Origin: Blastomyces gilchristii SLH14081
Lineage: Eukaryota > Ascomycota > Eurotiomycetes > Onygenales > Ajellomycetaceae
DNA length: 64,000 nt
Assembly (NCBI RefSeq): GCF_000003855.2
Contig: NW_003101678.1
Coordinates: 2,235,134-2,299,133, forward strand
Direction of reading: 5' to 3'
This document shows positions 35,701-49,600 of this stretch, piece after piece; positions within the stretch are counted from its first letter, which is position 1, and each line of letters begins with the position of its first letter. The translations under genes were made by a program, and so were the position numbers. Below the pieces are notes generated by a model. It searched no databases. It saw nothing but the letters and a program-made list of their open reading frames with translations, and was not told the origin of the DNA.

Positions 35701-37480
35701 ATATTATCTTATCAGAAGACATCTAGATATTCATGATATTATTAAGAGAGTTTTATACAAGAATCTGTTATTATAATATGAGATAATTTTTCTAGAGTCT
35801 TTATAATATCAGTCAGACTGATAGAATAGATTGATATATAATTCTACTATCAGTGATTCTTTCAGCAACTTCTTTTTCTAAGCATTTCATAGATATTGAC
35901 AGAGATCTGTGTCAGATCAATAGTCTTATAAATATCATCTTTGTGAATTCTATTATTATTAGAGAATATCAAGCTTCTGTTTCAAGTGTTCAATAAGATG
36001 TCTTATTCAGATAGTCAGACAAGTTCTAATATAAGATTATAATCAAGATTATTAACTTTATATACATAGGCATTTTCATATTGATGTTCTTTCACATCTA
36101 TAGTCAGCTTCATTATGTAACAGATACAAATGTCTTTTGAATTATTAAATTCTGCAAGAAGTCAAGATTTTGATAAAGAAATACACTGAAGATTATAATA
36201 TCTTACAACTGAAGATTTTATCATTGTATAGTGATATAGACTGCTATCTATCATGACTTTCATATTATACATGTTATCAATCATAGTAGATATAAGAATC
36301 ACATTCATTACTATCTTCTCTTCAAATTATTATTATCTGATCTCTTCAAGCTTCTGTTTACAAATTTAAACAGAAGCTAATCTTTTTCCTGTTTTATCAG
36401 AGCATTCTCATAGTTATCTTCTGAATCTTTCTCTAATATAACATGATTGATGCAGACAGATACTGATTTATTCTTTGAATGAGAAGACACTGATCTTTCT
36501 CTCAAGTATGAAGACATATAGATTAATCAGTAGTTGAAAGCAATGTGTTCTGATCAGTTACAGTTAATATACACTTTATATTGACATTAATCAGTGACTT
36601 CTTCAGAAGTGATCTCAGAGACTCAGAAGCCTGTTCAGACAGTGAAGACTCTTGCTTATATATAGATATTCAAGTCTACTCAATTCATGATATCTGCATC
36701 ATTATTATTCCTTGACATAAGTGTATAAGTTACTGAGATGTAATATCTTCTGTCACTGTTCTGTATATTCTTGACCTTAGTAAGACAGTTATTCATTATT
36801 CAGAGCTGTGTGCAGAAGTCTTCATAAGTCTGATCTTCATCTACACTTACAAGAGCTTGTAAGAGTTCAAAAGTTAATGTCTTCTTGAGTATGCTAATCT
36901 TCATTCAATTCTCTCAAGATTGATCATCTGCTTCTAGAATCTTGATGTTGAAGTCAGAAATGAATGTTGTAAGAGAAATATTTCTCTGTCAGATACTCTG
37001 TAGTTAATCTAATACTTTCTGTTATGTAGCAGTGTCTTAGAACAGAACATCAAGATATTTCATAATATTATCAGATATTCATAACACTGATTCACATGCT
37101 TTTATTCATGAATGAAACTTCTGTTTTACACAATCTTTCAATTATTCATTGATATATCAATCTTGATTGATTAATGAACTGATGATATCTTCATTTATAC
37201 TCAGTTTCACAAGCATTTTCATTCTTCATAATGAGTAGAGAGTGAGATCAGAAGTATTAAAATATGCAGAAGTATTTAAGTGTTCTTTCAGTGCTTTTGT
37301 ATTTAATTCTGTAGATGTTGAAATTACATGAGTTAGTTGTTAAATCTCTTCATATTAATGTTGTTAAGTTGTATGCATATCAGCTATTTATTATTATTAT
37401 AGTTTCAACATTACTCAGAGCCACTGTGACACTGTGTCTATACTCATGTTCAGAAGTTCTCTCATATTATTATTAGACAT
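32750..37480 (-). pseudogene. Family A copy 4 gag-pol, mutated
   Basis: Gag starts at the ATG at 37478-37480. The reverse-transcriptase YLDD box lies at about 35153-35168 and keeps both Asp. Integrase and chromodomain occupy about 32830-34200. The frame is colinear with copy 2 and broken by transition-type stops. Confidence 0.83.
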
Positions 37481-37788
37481 GATTATATTGTTTATTAAAT
37501 GTGTGATATCTGTGAAATTTGAAGAAGTGTAATTATATGAATATCTCATATATCTGAGTGTCAGAACTCTCAGGTCTTTTACTAACATTCTCTTTGTAGA
37601 ATCTTATTGCAGGGCCAGAGTAACTGGTAAGCAGCTTCTATCTGAGAACTCAGTATTCACTTAACTGTTTCTCTATTTCTTACATGTCATTATATGTTTG
37701 AATATCTCTTGATAAATAATTGTTCCTGATGAGAAGATAATACTTGAATAATTATTTTCTAATAAGAAGACAATGAATATTTTTATAG

Positions 37789-38097
37789 TGTAAGAGACCT
37801 ATGCTGAATAGATTGATATAATATTAACAGATCTTATATAACAAAGATAAAAACATTAGAGAAGGAAAGAAAGAGAAAGTGTGAGAATCAGTGATTGAGA
37901 TGAATATTTATACATGTATGTGATGATGTACGTGGTGGAGCTTCGGGGCGGGAGAATATACGCGTGTTCATAGTGGCTGAGGATCGGCGATTGAGAATGG
38001 CTGAGAATCGGAGTGTATGTGTTCGAGAATGAAGTGATTGGAATCTGTGAAGTGTAACGGAATAGTCTATATGATTGATCGGGCGCAGCCCGCCACA
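37789..38097 (-). repeat. Family A copy 4, 5' LTR
   Basis: 309 bp. The inner end is mutated (gagacctatgctgaatag), while the outer half keeps CpG and ends gggcgcagcccgccaca. Confidence 0.92.
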
Positions 38098-38479
38098 GTT
38101 ACTGTATTATCATATAACTTATCTACTTTGAATTATGAGAGAATTATGATAAATATTGATAAAAAAAAGATAAGAGTGATTACATCTTACATTGCATTTC
38201 TTGAAAATATGCTGCAGTAAAATAGTAATGCAGAGATCAAAGAATTAACAGTAAGAAGAGTATACTGAAGCTACTTTATCAATGATAAGAATTGACTGAA
38301 TCTGAACTATAATCTATATAATAACAGCTGATTTTACTATTATATATAATATCTTCAAGCTAAACTGAATGATCTGCTGAATCTTATATACAGAGATTAA
38401 ATATATCAAGAGTAAGAAATAAGATTACAGACTGTATTTCTTTTTCAGATATATTCAAGTTTGAATTTGATCTCTTTTT
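38098..38479 (+). pseudogene. Continuation of the unidentified degenerate gene
   Basis: Starts with the duplicated GTTAC and continues the forward frame of 30840-32415 (LSYNLSTLNYERIMINIDKK and IRVITSYIAFLENMLQ). It fades into family A gag sequence near 38480. The exact junction is uncertain by some tens of bases. Confidence 0.45.
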
Positions 38480-38499
38480 TCTCATCTGATTCATATTAC

Positions 38500-41400
38500 T
38501 CTCTACTCATTATAGAGAATGAAAATACTTATAAAACTGAGTATGAATGAAAATGTCATCAGTTCACTAATCAATCAAGATTGATATATCAATGAATAAT
38601 TGAAGAATTGTATAGAATAGAAGTTTCATTTATAAATGAAAGCATGTGAATCAGCATTATAAATATCTGATAATATTATTAAACATCTTGATATTCTGTT
38701 CTAAGACACTGTCATATAATAGAAAGTATTAAATTGATTACAGAGTATCTGATAGAGAAACACTTTTTTTACAACATTTATTTCTAACTTCAATATTAAA
38801 ATTCTAGAAGTAGAAGATCAATCTTGAAAGAATTGAATGAAGATTAGTATACTTAAGAAGATATTAACTTTTGAACTCTTACAGACTCTTGTAAGTATAG
38901 ATAAAGATCAGACTTATAAAGACTTCTGCACACAGCTCTGAACATTGAATGACTGTTTTATCAAGCTTAAGAGTATACAGAACAATAATAGAAGACATTA
39001 CATCTCAGTAACTCATATATCTGTGCTGAAGAACAGTAATGATGCAGATGCTATGAACTGAATAGATTCAAATGTCTATATATAAGCAAGAATTTTCACT
39101 ATTTAAACAGGCTTCTGAGTCTCTGAGATCACTTCTGAAGAAGTCACTGATTGATATTGATATAAAGTATACATCAACTATAACTGATCAGAATATATCA
39201 CTTTTAACTGCTGATCAACCTATGTATCTTTATACTTGAGAGAAAGCTCAGTGTCTTCTTATTTAAAGAATGAATCAGCATCTGTTCATATCAATCACAT
39301 TACATTAGAGAAAGATTTAGAAGATAACTATGAGAATATCTCAGTGAAACAGAGAAAAGATTAGCTTCTGTTCAAATTCATAAACAGAAGCTTGAAGAGA
39401 TCAGATGATAATAATTTAAAGAGAAAATAATAATGAATGTGATTCTTATATCTACTATGATTGATAACATGAATAATATAAAAGCTATAATAGACAGCAA
39501 TCTATATCACTATACAATGATAAAATCTTCAGTTATAAGACATTATAATCTTCAGTGTATCTCTTTATTAAAATTCTGACTTCTTGCAGAATTTAATAAT
39601 CTGAAAGATGTTTGTATCTATTACATGATGAAACTAAACATAGATGTAGAAGAATATTAATATGAAGATGTCTATGTATATAAAGTTAATAATCTCAATT
39701 ATAATCTTATATTAGAACTTGTCTGACTATCTGAATAAGACATCTTACTGAATACTTAAAATCAGAGCTTGATATTCTCTAATGATGATAGAATTCATGA
39801 AGATAATATTCATAAGACTATAAATCTTATACAGATCTCTGTCAACACTTATGAAATACTCTGAAAAAGAAGTCATTATCAAAATCACTGACAGAGTCAC
39901 TGATAAGTTCACTGATAGCAGAATTATATATCAATCTATTCTATTAGTCTGACTGATATTAAAAAGATCTTAGAAAAGTTATTTTATACTACAATAACAG
40001 ATTCTTATACAAAACTCTCTTAATAATATCATGAATATCTAGATATCTTCTGATAAGATAATATTATAAATATATCTTCTTTATAAGACTCAGAAGTGAA
40101 TCACAGTATTAAATTAGAAAAGAAGAATAATAAGAACTCTGAGTCATCATAGGGCTCTCTTTATAATATATCTCAAGATGAACTTCTTCTTCTTCAGAAG
40201 ACACTCAATAATCTGTTAAATAAGAAATTCATATGTATTAGTAACTCTTTCACTGCAGCTTCTATTCTCTTTGCAAAGAAGTCAGGTGAAGAACTCTGAT
40301 TCTGTGTGAACTATCATAGTCTGAACAGATTGATAAAGAAAGATTATTATCTCTTATCTCTTATCAATGAAACTCTAGCATATATCAGATGAGCTCAATA
40401 ATTTATAAAACTAGATATTATCATCACATTTCATAAGATTTGTATCACTGAAGAAAATGAATGACTTACAGCATTCTGAACATATTATAGTCTCTTTGAA
40501 TGAATAGTCACATTCTTTGAACTGATTAATACTCTCAGTATATTTCAGAAGTACATTAACTGAGTACTCTGAGATTTTCTTAATAAGTTTGCATCTGCTT
40601 ATCTAGATGATATTCTCATCTTCACTGATGAATTCAGAAAAGAGTATCAAGAGTATGTATGAAGAGTATTACAATGACTATAAGAAGCAGAACTATCAAT
40701 TGATATTAACAAGTATGATTTCAAAGTTAAGAGTACTAAATACTTAGATTTCACTATAGAAGCTGATAAGAGAATTTGAATGAATTCTGAGAAGATCTCT
40801 ATCATTCTCAAATAAGAAGCTTTATATACTGTGAAAGATGTACAAAGCTTCATTGAATTCACTAACTTCTATCAACAATTTATATGAAACTTCTCAGATA
40901 TTATGAGATCACTTATAAAACTCATTAAGAAGAACTCAGTATTTCAATGATCAGTGAATACTGAAGCTGCATTTATACAGATAAAGAAGATATTCATTAA
41001 TACTTCTCTGCTAATAATATTCAATTCTGATTATAAGATAGTTATTGAAGCTGATTCTTCTGACTATATAATAGAAGAAGTGATATTGTAATATAATAAT
41101 GAAGATATTCTACAATTATATATCTTTATATCTAAGAAACTGAGTTCTGCTGAATGCAACTATGAGATCTATGATAAGAAACTTCTCATAATTATACACT
41201 GTTTAGAAGAATAAGACTCTGAACTTCAAAGTATCTCTGAATTTGAGATAGTCACAGATTATAAGAATCTTAAATATTTCACAACTATCTATAAACTCAC
41301 TGAATGACAGATGCAATAATCTGAGTTCTTAAGTCACTTTCATTTTATAATACACTACTGTTCTGATAGTCATAACTTGATAACAGATGCTCTCTTACAA

Positions 41401-43030
41401 TGAGAGTAAGATATGTTATTCAATATAACAGATACTCACTGAATGAACTGAGAGTACTGACTCTTGAATCTGAAGATACTAGTTAATCAAGATAAAACAG
41501 CTTACAGCACTATACATGCTTCTCTGATTAGAACTGTCACTGATATCTTAACTTCTTCTGAATCTATATTAGATGAGCTATGATATATAGCAGCTTAAAC
41601 TGATAAACTTCTTTAAGCACTCACTGAAGCAGTATAATAAGAAGTATCTTGATTTCTCTCAGAATTATGTGTAAGAACTGACATCTCAGAATATTCAATT
41701 GATGATAATAACACTCTATAATTTTATAAATAACACTGAGTCTCTCACTCTGAACTCTTACACATCTGAATAATGCAAGAGATGCATGATTCATATATAA
41801 CTAATTATTCAGACTGTGAACAACTGTATAGAATAATCTTCTAAGAGTTCTATTAATCTGAGATATTAAATAGTATCAGATGTTTTGTCTGAAACTGTAA
41901 CTACTGTTCTTTCATTACTTTATAAAAGAACTGTAGAAAAGATCTACTGAAATCACTTAATATTTCTGATAGAATCTGATAAGATGTAGTAATTGACTTT
42001 GCTATTAATTTATCTGAGAGTAAGAATTATAGAAACATTCTGATTATTGTTAACTGACTAAGTAAAGATATAATATTAAAATCTTGTAATAAGATAAATA
42101 CTGAATAAGTTGCTGAAGTCTTCTTACAGAGTTCATTCTATCAGATGCATGAGTTACTGAGATTAATAGTATTGAATTAAGACTGCTAATTTATGAGTAC
42201 TCTCTGAACAAGAATCTATTAAGTTCTCAAGATTATATACTATCTGTCAACTGTCTATCACTCTGAGACTGATAATGTATCAGAACAGATAATTCAGACT
42301 ATAAAGAACTATCTCTGTAAGTTCTATAATCACTCACAGAATGATTGATATGATCTGCTTCTACACATAGAGATTGCTATTAATGAATGAGATGCTGTTT
42401 TAACAGATATAAGTCTGTTCTTTCTTACATATGATTATTATATAAAGGTGTTGAATCTTCTAGAGATTATACAGTTTATATCAGATCTCTGTAGTCTGAT
42501 TCAGATCACTGATAATATAGTAATAAAGCTCTGAGATATCTGTAATTAAGCAGAGATCTTCATAATAACTGTGAAATAAGATTAAGAGAATTAAATCAAT
42601 ATTCACTGAGACTCTGCTGAACAATATAAGATAGAAGATCTAGTATAATTAAATCTTCAGAATATATGAATTACATGTTCATCTTGTACACTAGATTATC
42701 ATCATATCAAGTATAAAGTGATAGAAGTTCTAGATAGTTATAACTACTGTCTTAATATATTATTAGAGATTTATAATGTCTTTTATACAAGCTTGCTTCA
42801 TCATACTGCTACTGACTTATTTCCTTCTTAACTAACTTTCAACTGACAGCTGCCAGAAATCATAGAAGAAGATAATGAGCTTGAGTGAGAGATTGAAGAT
42901 ATTCTCAATAAGAGATCACACAGCTGTAGTTAATAATATCTTATGAAATGAGTCAGCTATGATTAACTGATCTGAACTCTGAGTTCTGTATTATCTGAAA
43001 TGATGACTCTTGACTGATGAGAACTGCTTC
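38500..43030 (+). pseudogene. Family A copy 5 gag-pol, mutated
   Basis: Order: partial gag (38500-39400), protease region near 39450-39500 (KAIIDSN, the Gly of DSG lost), reverse transcriptase with AYLDDILIFTDEFRKEYQEY at about 40593-40652, RNase H (NSDYKIVIEADSSDY near 41025-41070), an RNase H-proximal YEIYDKKLL motif near 41160, integrase about 41500-42850, and chromodomain about 42850-43000. Stops are TGA for Trp and TAA or TAG for Gln. Confidence 0.85.
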
Positions 43031-43047
43031 TGAGAAGAGAGAACTAA

Positions 43048-43361
43048 TATAACAGACTGCATCTGATCAATTATATAGACTATTCTGTACACTTCATAGA
43101 TTTCTATCACCTCATTTCTGATTGCTGATTCTCAGCTGCTACAAATATGTATATTTCAATCACCAATTCTCAGCTGCTATGAACACATGTATATTCTTCC
43201 ACTCTGAAGCATCACTGTGTATGTCATCACATATACATATAAATATTCACTTCAATTGCTGATTCTCATACTTTCTCTTTCTTTCCTTCTCTAATGTTTT
43301 TCTCTTTGTTATATAAGACCTATCAATATTATACCGATCTATTCGGCGTAGGCCTCTTACA
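43048..43361 (+). repeat. Family A copy 5, 3' LTR
   Basis: 314 bp. The inner end is mutated (tataacagactgcatc). The outer end is intact (ttataccgatctattcggcg). A purine-rich tract precedes it at about 43030-43047. Confidence 0.9.
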
Positions 43362-43564
43362 CTTCATGTGCAATGTACCCTTCTATATCCGTCCACGCAC
43401 TGCATCAAAATATCATACATCATAACTTTCTAACAATTCTGCATTTTCTTTCCTGTGTTTGCTTCTCATTCATCACATACAATTAGCATATCAAACTGAA
43501 CTTTTCTCCTCTTACAACTCCTGATTAACCTCACACCAACTCAACAGTCTTTTATACTGTCAAA
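43362..43564 (+). promoter_or_regulatory. Unmutated leader upstream of the 43565 start
   Basis: About 200 bp with intact CC and CpG and a pyrimidine-rich run (cttttctcctcttacaactc) ahead of a well-placed ATG (ctgtcaaaATGGCG). It resembles a normal fungal promoter and leader. No TATA box seen. Confidence 0.5.
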
Positions 43565-46060
43565 ATGGCGGGACTTTCACAAGAAGATCGCAATATCAAG
43601 AATCATCCTCTAACCAACTTAGTCGATCGTTTACAAGGCACACTTCAGAAAGCTGAAAGAATATATGAGTCGCATCTAATCTATGATGGCGCTAATGAGA
43701 GTCTGGATCAACTCTATTAAAATATGATTTCAAAACTTCTCTCTGCTTTACTGAGAGAGAATGCAGCTTATAGTCTTCACTTATAAATGAGTAACAGAGA
43801 TATGATGTCTGACCTAGCACACTTAGTTGAATGTCTCTGAAAGTCACAAGAAAACTTCAGATACAATGACTATCAGTCACTGATACACCTGGTTATTCAA
43901 AGAGCTTTAACTGAATCTCAGCAGGTCAAAACCTGAAACTTTAATGTCTGAAAAGCTGTATTTAATTTCATTGATAATATCTCTTAATCAACTTCTTCAG
44001 TGAGTGTCTCTTCCTTCTTTAACAGCATCTTAGTTAAATTTATCTTATCATCACAGAAAGGTTCTAAGCAGATACATAAGTTAATAAATTTGAGAATTTT
44101 TAAGAAGATATGTGACTGCATCTTTCAAGATATTAAGAGCTTCTTTAACAAGTACTTTGAGAGAAATTACTGAAGTAGTAAAGTAGATATCATTTGTCAA
44201 TATATACTAGTCTCAGATAGTGATGAGAATTGAGCTTAGTTTTCTAATTCTTCTATACAGAATAATGTTCTTATCTGATAATTTTATCTTTAAGAAGATC
44301 TTCTCTCAGAATGACACAGTATCTACTATATTATAGTGAGTAAAGCAGATTTTATCAGTTTAAATATAGAATAGTAAGTTAATCTTCTTTTAAGAGCTAG
44401 CAGTACAAGTCTCTTATGAAATAAATATAATTAAAGAGATATTCTAGTAGTTAATAAGCTTAAAATATTTAAGAAGAAGATTAAGATTAAAAGCACTCTG
44501 CTGTAGATAAGCTGCTATATATATGAGATCTTTACTACTTAACTCACTTAGTAATTTATTCACACATTTATTATCTGCAGAATTAAGATAAAGATGTAAG
44601 TGTTTAACTGCTTAAATCTTTATAGCGCAGACATTATTAATATCTATATAAACTTAAGATAATTCTTTAAGATGCTTGTAAGCTATATAATAATAAGTGA
44701 TAAGAAGTTAAAACTCAATATCTTTATTACTAGAGATAAAGATAACAGTAAATTAATAACTGTTAAAAAGTCTGAAAACTCAGAGTAAAAGATGCTGTAA
44801 GTCTGTGACTGAGTGAAATACTTTTCTTTCAATATATTATTATATATTATAAGATAACATGTTTTATTACAAATAATAAATAAGTGAAAAGTGTAGTTAA
44901 ATTCTTATAAGTATCAGATAAGCAGTAGCTGAAAATGAAACTTCTTAAGTTAGCAGGTTAAAAAAATATTTAAGAAGTTATCAGAATCATTAATTATAGT
45001 GTTATTACTAGTATTACTAAAGTGTAATACAGTCTGATCTTTAATAATAAGTAATATAAGTTTAAAAGTATACTTCTCAGCGCAGTTTTCTTATTTTATC
45101 AATCTCAGCTTTTCACTGAACTCTGTCACTTAGATATCTGTTAAAAATCATCTTTCAGAAAACACAGATTCTCAGATAAGAAAATACAGATATTCAAATA
45201 ATTACACTTTATTTATTAACTGGTAAGAGATATCTTGAAGAAGAATAAACTAGCTTTCTTTATTTAATTAGTACATAAGCTGAGTCTTTTTAACAGAAAT
45301 AATCAGAAACTTTATAATAACTATATTCTCTACTATCTGATAATCTCATCTGCTGACTGACTGATCTATAAATATGAATCACTTTTAAAGCTGCTTAAGA
45401 TACTTTGTAATGTAATTAAGATACATCAGTTTCTTTATCTTAAGAGAAACATTCTTTATTAAGATATTTCAGAGAATAATATAATAATAAGTAATTCAGA
45501 TGAGATAGATAATCATTCAAATATACTAATTAATTCAAATCTTATTAAAGAAGTTAAGAGTAAATGAAGTAATATACAGTATCAGACTAATATAATAAAG
45601 TTTATAATAATTAAAGTACTACTTAATATTAATTATATCTGTCAGTATAATCTTAAGTCTTTTTTCTACAGACTTATCTGACAGTGTGGCTGTTATGACT
45701 AAGAGAAGAATAAGTATTCTAGAGATAGTAAACTTTATATCTGATATACTGATAACTATAAGAACATTGCAAACATCAAGCTTGATTATATAAGCAAAGC
45801 TGAAAATATAAGATTTGAGTTTATTTTAAGAGAGATCTCTTCAAAGTTCTGTGATATTTTATTACTTTACAGAGCTCTTCAAGACATTCTCTTTTCTTAT
45901 TATGATAAAGATCTTATTATTGACACTTCTCAAGACTCAAACTACTTATATAATTCAATTATTATGGTATATAATGATACAATTACTCAATTTGAACTCA
46001 GAAACCTCACTAGTAATAAATCTGTTTAGTATACTCTGAGAGTTAAAAGTTAACATGCTG
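43565..46060 (+). pseudogene. Unidentified gene: intact start, mutated body
   Basis: ATG at 43565 opens a frame starting MAGLSQEDRNIKNHPLTNLV. The first 50 or so codons are unmutated; in-frame stops begin at about 43718. The frame can be followed with stretches such as FRYNDYQSLIHLVIQRALTE and VSSFFNSILVKFILSS. Near the end are a Cys-rich bit (QCGCYD), NYKNIANIKLDYISKAEN and a C-terminal YRALQDILFSYYDKDLIIDT. The helical N-terminal third could be a retroelement gag or a host protein. I recognise no domain. The 5' end has normal composition while the body carries the full transposon mutation load. The 46060 end is approximate. Confidence 0.5.
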
Positions 46061-46468
46061 TTAATTTGCTAAGTTACATAGTTAATTCTTGATAATATTA
46101 TTTTTTATTTCCTTATTTCTCTAAAGAGTGTATTAATATGTATTGTAAAATATTCCGATTATCATCTAGCTACATGCTTTTGAAATAACTCAATCTCAGC
46201 TTCTTTTATCTTGAGTATGATAGAAGCAGGTTGATTATTACCTGATTTTATATTCTATCAAAGTGCTTTTAACTTGTAACTATTATTATAGTTGAAATTT
46301 GAGAATCTAACTCTCTTACTGATTTATTAATATTCTATAAAATCTTCAGATAGTAGTATTTCATGCCTTCTCTGTGTAATTAGAGTGTTAAAAGTATTAT
46401 TCTTTATATTATTATAGCTCTGATAAGAATACTAATAGAAAATGTTTCTTCTCTGACTTTGAAGAAAG
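46061..46468. other. AT-rich spacer
   Basis: Mutated AT-rich DNA between the gene relic and the family B LTR. Possibly 3' UTR or another remnant; no ORF or repeat identified. Confidence 0.4.
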
Positions 46469-46635
46469 TGTGGTTCAGAAGAACGTACGACCGCCAGATA
46501 ATAATGCGGCCGCTTCCAAACTTGCTTACGAATGTAAAGAGGCCATAGCGGCCATCAATTAATTTAGTGTACAGTATATAAGAAGTCAGTGTACATCTGT
46601 AATTGTACACTGACTCAAGCAACCTTTGAATCACA
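46469..46635 (+). repeat. Family B LTR, 167 bp, largely unmutated
   Basis: Begins TGTGGTTC and ends GAATCACA. It keeps CpG-rich motifs (gcggccgc, ccatagcggcc). A TATA-like gtatataag lies at about 46573-46582, followed by a perfect inverted repeat GTCAGTGTAC / GTACACTGAC (46585-46594 and 46605-46614). That would put a stem-loop near the transcript 5' end. With one copy only, the borders are inferred from the termini and the following gag. Confidence 0.7.
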
Positions 46636-46644
46636 TTCAATAGC

Positions 46645-49600
46645 ATGTCTAAAAATCAGTGAGAAGTGCAGACTTCTTCAGAGCATGATAATTTCATCTA
46701 CAAAGTAATTTGTAGTTATCATATCAGTGTGGTTCTAAAAACATCTCAAAAGATAGTGTATAAAGAGCAGTGAGTGAAAGAGTATCTGATTAATACTGCT
46801 TTACTTGTTGAAGAAAAACTCCACACTCAGATGAATGCCATGTATAATATATGAACAGATAAGATGTGAGAAAGAGAATGTAAGCAGTGAACCAGATTCA
46901 AAGAAGTCTGCTCTCTACTCAAAAGAAGAATAAAAAGAAGAGTGATTATCACTGAAGTTATACAATAATAACAGAAATTATATAATGATATAGTAATATA
47001 ATAATATAGTGATATAATAATATAGTAATATAATAATAGATATTATACAATTAATGAGAAATCACTGAAATAAATATCTTTTCTAGTTAATACAAATAAC
47101 ACTCTTCTCTGCTATCTGAATCAGAAGATATGCAGAATCTCTCAGAGAGTTTACTCAAAGCAGTAAGAAAAGCAGCTAAGACTGTCAAATCAGAATTGAA
47201 GCTTTATACATATACAAGAATTCTAAATGAGATCAAGGTCTTGTATACACAGTAGCAGACTGAGATAAAAGTCAAACAATAATTAGCATTCACTGTGAAT
47301 TAAGTATTCACTATAAAGAGCTTCACTGACACAATCACTATCATTAATAAGAATAGAGAAAATCAGGTCTTAGACCTGCAGTGAGAGATTAAATGTTTAT
47401 ATAGATAGATAACTACACTGAATCTGAAGATCTTATCATAATTATTTACAATCTCTTCAGAAGTGTACATATCATCTGATACTGCTGCACAGAATGAGAA
47501 TCTGAGTATAAGATATATTAAGCTGAAAGATCTGTCAGAGTTACTAAGCTTTAATAACAACTGAAAAAATAATGCTGTAATCAGCTGACTAAGTCAGATA
47601 CAATTATATTATCAGATTGAATGTGAACTTACAGACAGACAGTTAACAGAATTTTAACAAGTCTTAAGATCTGTTATATTTCTACATAGAAAAGTAAAGT
47701 CATTATAAATAATTAGTGAAAAGATGAATCTCACAGACTCAGAGTAATATTCATTCTTATAAATATGAAATAAGTTTTTCAAATGAATCTTACACAACTT
47801 TGAGAAAGTGAATATATAAGATAAGTATTATGAATACTTTACTGAGTGTAGACAAGTGAGTGATCTTATATTATACTTTACACACTTTAGCTTATACTAT
47901 CTTACATTGAATGAATAGCTTTCAACATCTTTCTATTTACAGATTATCATTTATGATCTTACATCTAAGTTAAGAGTGAAATGAAAATACTTAATCTCAC
48001 AGTCAGACACAGTGAAGAAAGATTATAATATTCTTATTATATGAGAATAAGTAAGTTAACTGTGATAGAAAATACTGTAATTAAGTATATCTCAGTGAAG
48101 GACAGATAATCAGACTTCTATAATACAGATTATACATCTGAATATGATGAATCTAGATCTGAATACTATTACTAAAGCATTGAATTCTCTGAAAAAGAAA
48201 TCCCCTGAGTGAAAATCTTGATATTACAAGTATTGAGCTTGCTTCAACTGCAGATATTAAAATCATGATATAAAAGATTACACACAGCATATACAGTCAA
48301 GAAAAGCAAGAGAGTTAAAAAACTAGCAGAATCAGTGAGCTCAGAGACACTCACTGATATTCTATGAAAAGTCTTCAAAGTGAAAGAGATGTCTGTGTTA
48401 GATAACTCTCTGAATTCTGCAAATATTAAGAGAAAGCAGGCTTCTGAATAGAGTACAGATAAAGATAATAAAGCAGATACTTATCTCAATGTCTTAAGAC
48501 CTGAAATGTTAATGTATAGAGAGTACTTGAGTAAGAATCAAGAGATGACTGTAAAAGTGTTAGCAGACACAGAAGCTTCTATACAATATATTAATAATTA
48601 TATAATCTGAAGACTGAAAGAGATCTGCTGAGTGAAGAATTCTTAATACATAAGATTGTCTGATAACTAATATTTAATATCATCTATAAGAGTAAGAGTT
48701 TTCTTGCACTTTGAAGAATGATCTTGCTATATTTGAGTGTGAGAGCTGCAGAATGTGAAATACAATCTTATTCTCAGACTTAATTAGTTTTAAAGATTCA
48801 ATCCGCAGATTCAATGATGTACATGTTATATACAGTTAATTAATAGAAAGAAAATAGTTCATACAATTCTATTAACTGATATGAGAAGAACATTTCACAT
48901 CTCTGATATAGAAGAATTAAATCTGCTTACACATTAATAAATAAAGAGAATAATTTACAAGATCTCATCTGTAAGCATTCTGTATGTCATACAGAACTCA
49001 GAAGCAGAGAAAATCAAAATAAAGAATATATAAGAGAACAAGTGTATAAAGAAACTTTTGAAGAAGTATGAGAAGGTCTTCTGAACAGATCTTTCATCAG
49101 AATTGCTGCTGAAATGAGGATTTGAACATGAAATTAATACAGAGAATATGAAATCAGTCAATCAAAATGCATACTCTCTGTTACAAACACATCTCAAAGA
49201 ACAGAAGTATCAGATTACAGACCTTCTAGAATATAATCTCATATAACTCTCATTAAGTATGTAAGGCATCTCAGTTCTATTTGTAAAAAAGGCGGGTGAG
49301 AAGTGATGAATATGTATCAATTATCAAGCACTTAACAAGCTTATGATCAAGAATGAATACTTATTATCACAGATTCAACAACAGTTGAATACAGTTAGAA
49401 ACATCTGATATCTATTAAAGATTAATCTTCTCTCAAAATACTGATAGATTCATATAGACAAACTATCAGTACTGTGAACAGTGTTTAATATATAATGAAG
49501 AAACTTCAAATTCCTGATAATATTATTCAGTCTGATAAATGCACTCATCATCTTTCAAATAATGATGAATATGATTCTTTATAAACAGAATAAAATCTTA

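Larger units (their letters stand above)
32416..38097 (-). mobile_element. Gypsy family A, copy 4, complete (TSD GTTAC)
   Basis: 5682 bp, antisense, with two 309-bp LTRs and a perfect 5-bp duplication GTTAC (32411-32415 and 38098-38102). It inserted into the unidentified gene whose frame continues on both sides. Confidence 0.95.
38480..43361 (+). mobile_element. Gypsy family A, copy 5, 5'-truncated, sense
   Basis: A plus-strand copy that begins inside gag, with no 5' LTR and no first part of gag, and ends in a 314-bp 3' LTR. It lies back to back with the unidentified gene relic at its left end. This is the easiest copy to read. No target-site duplication can be tested. Confidence 0.88.
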
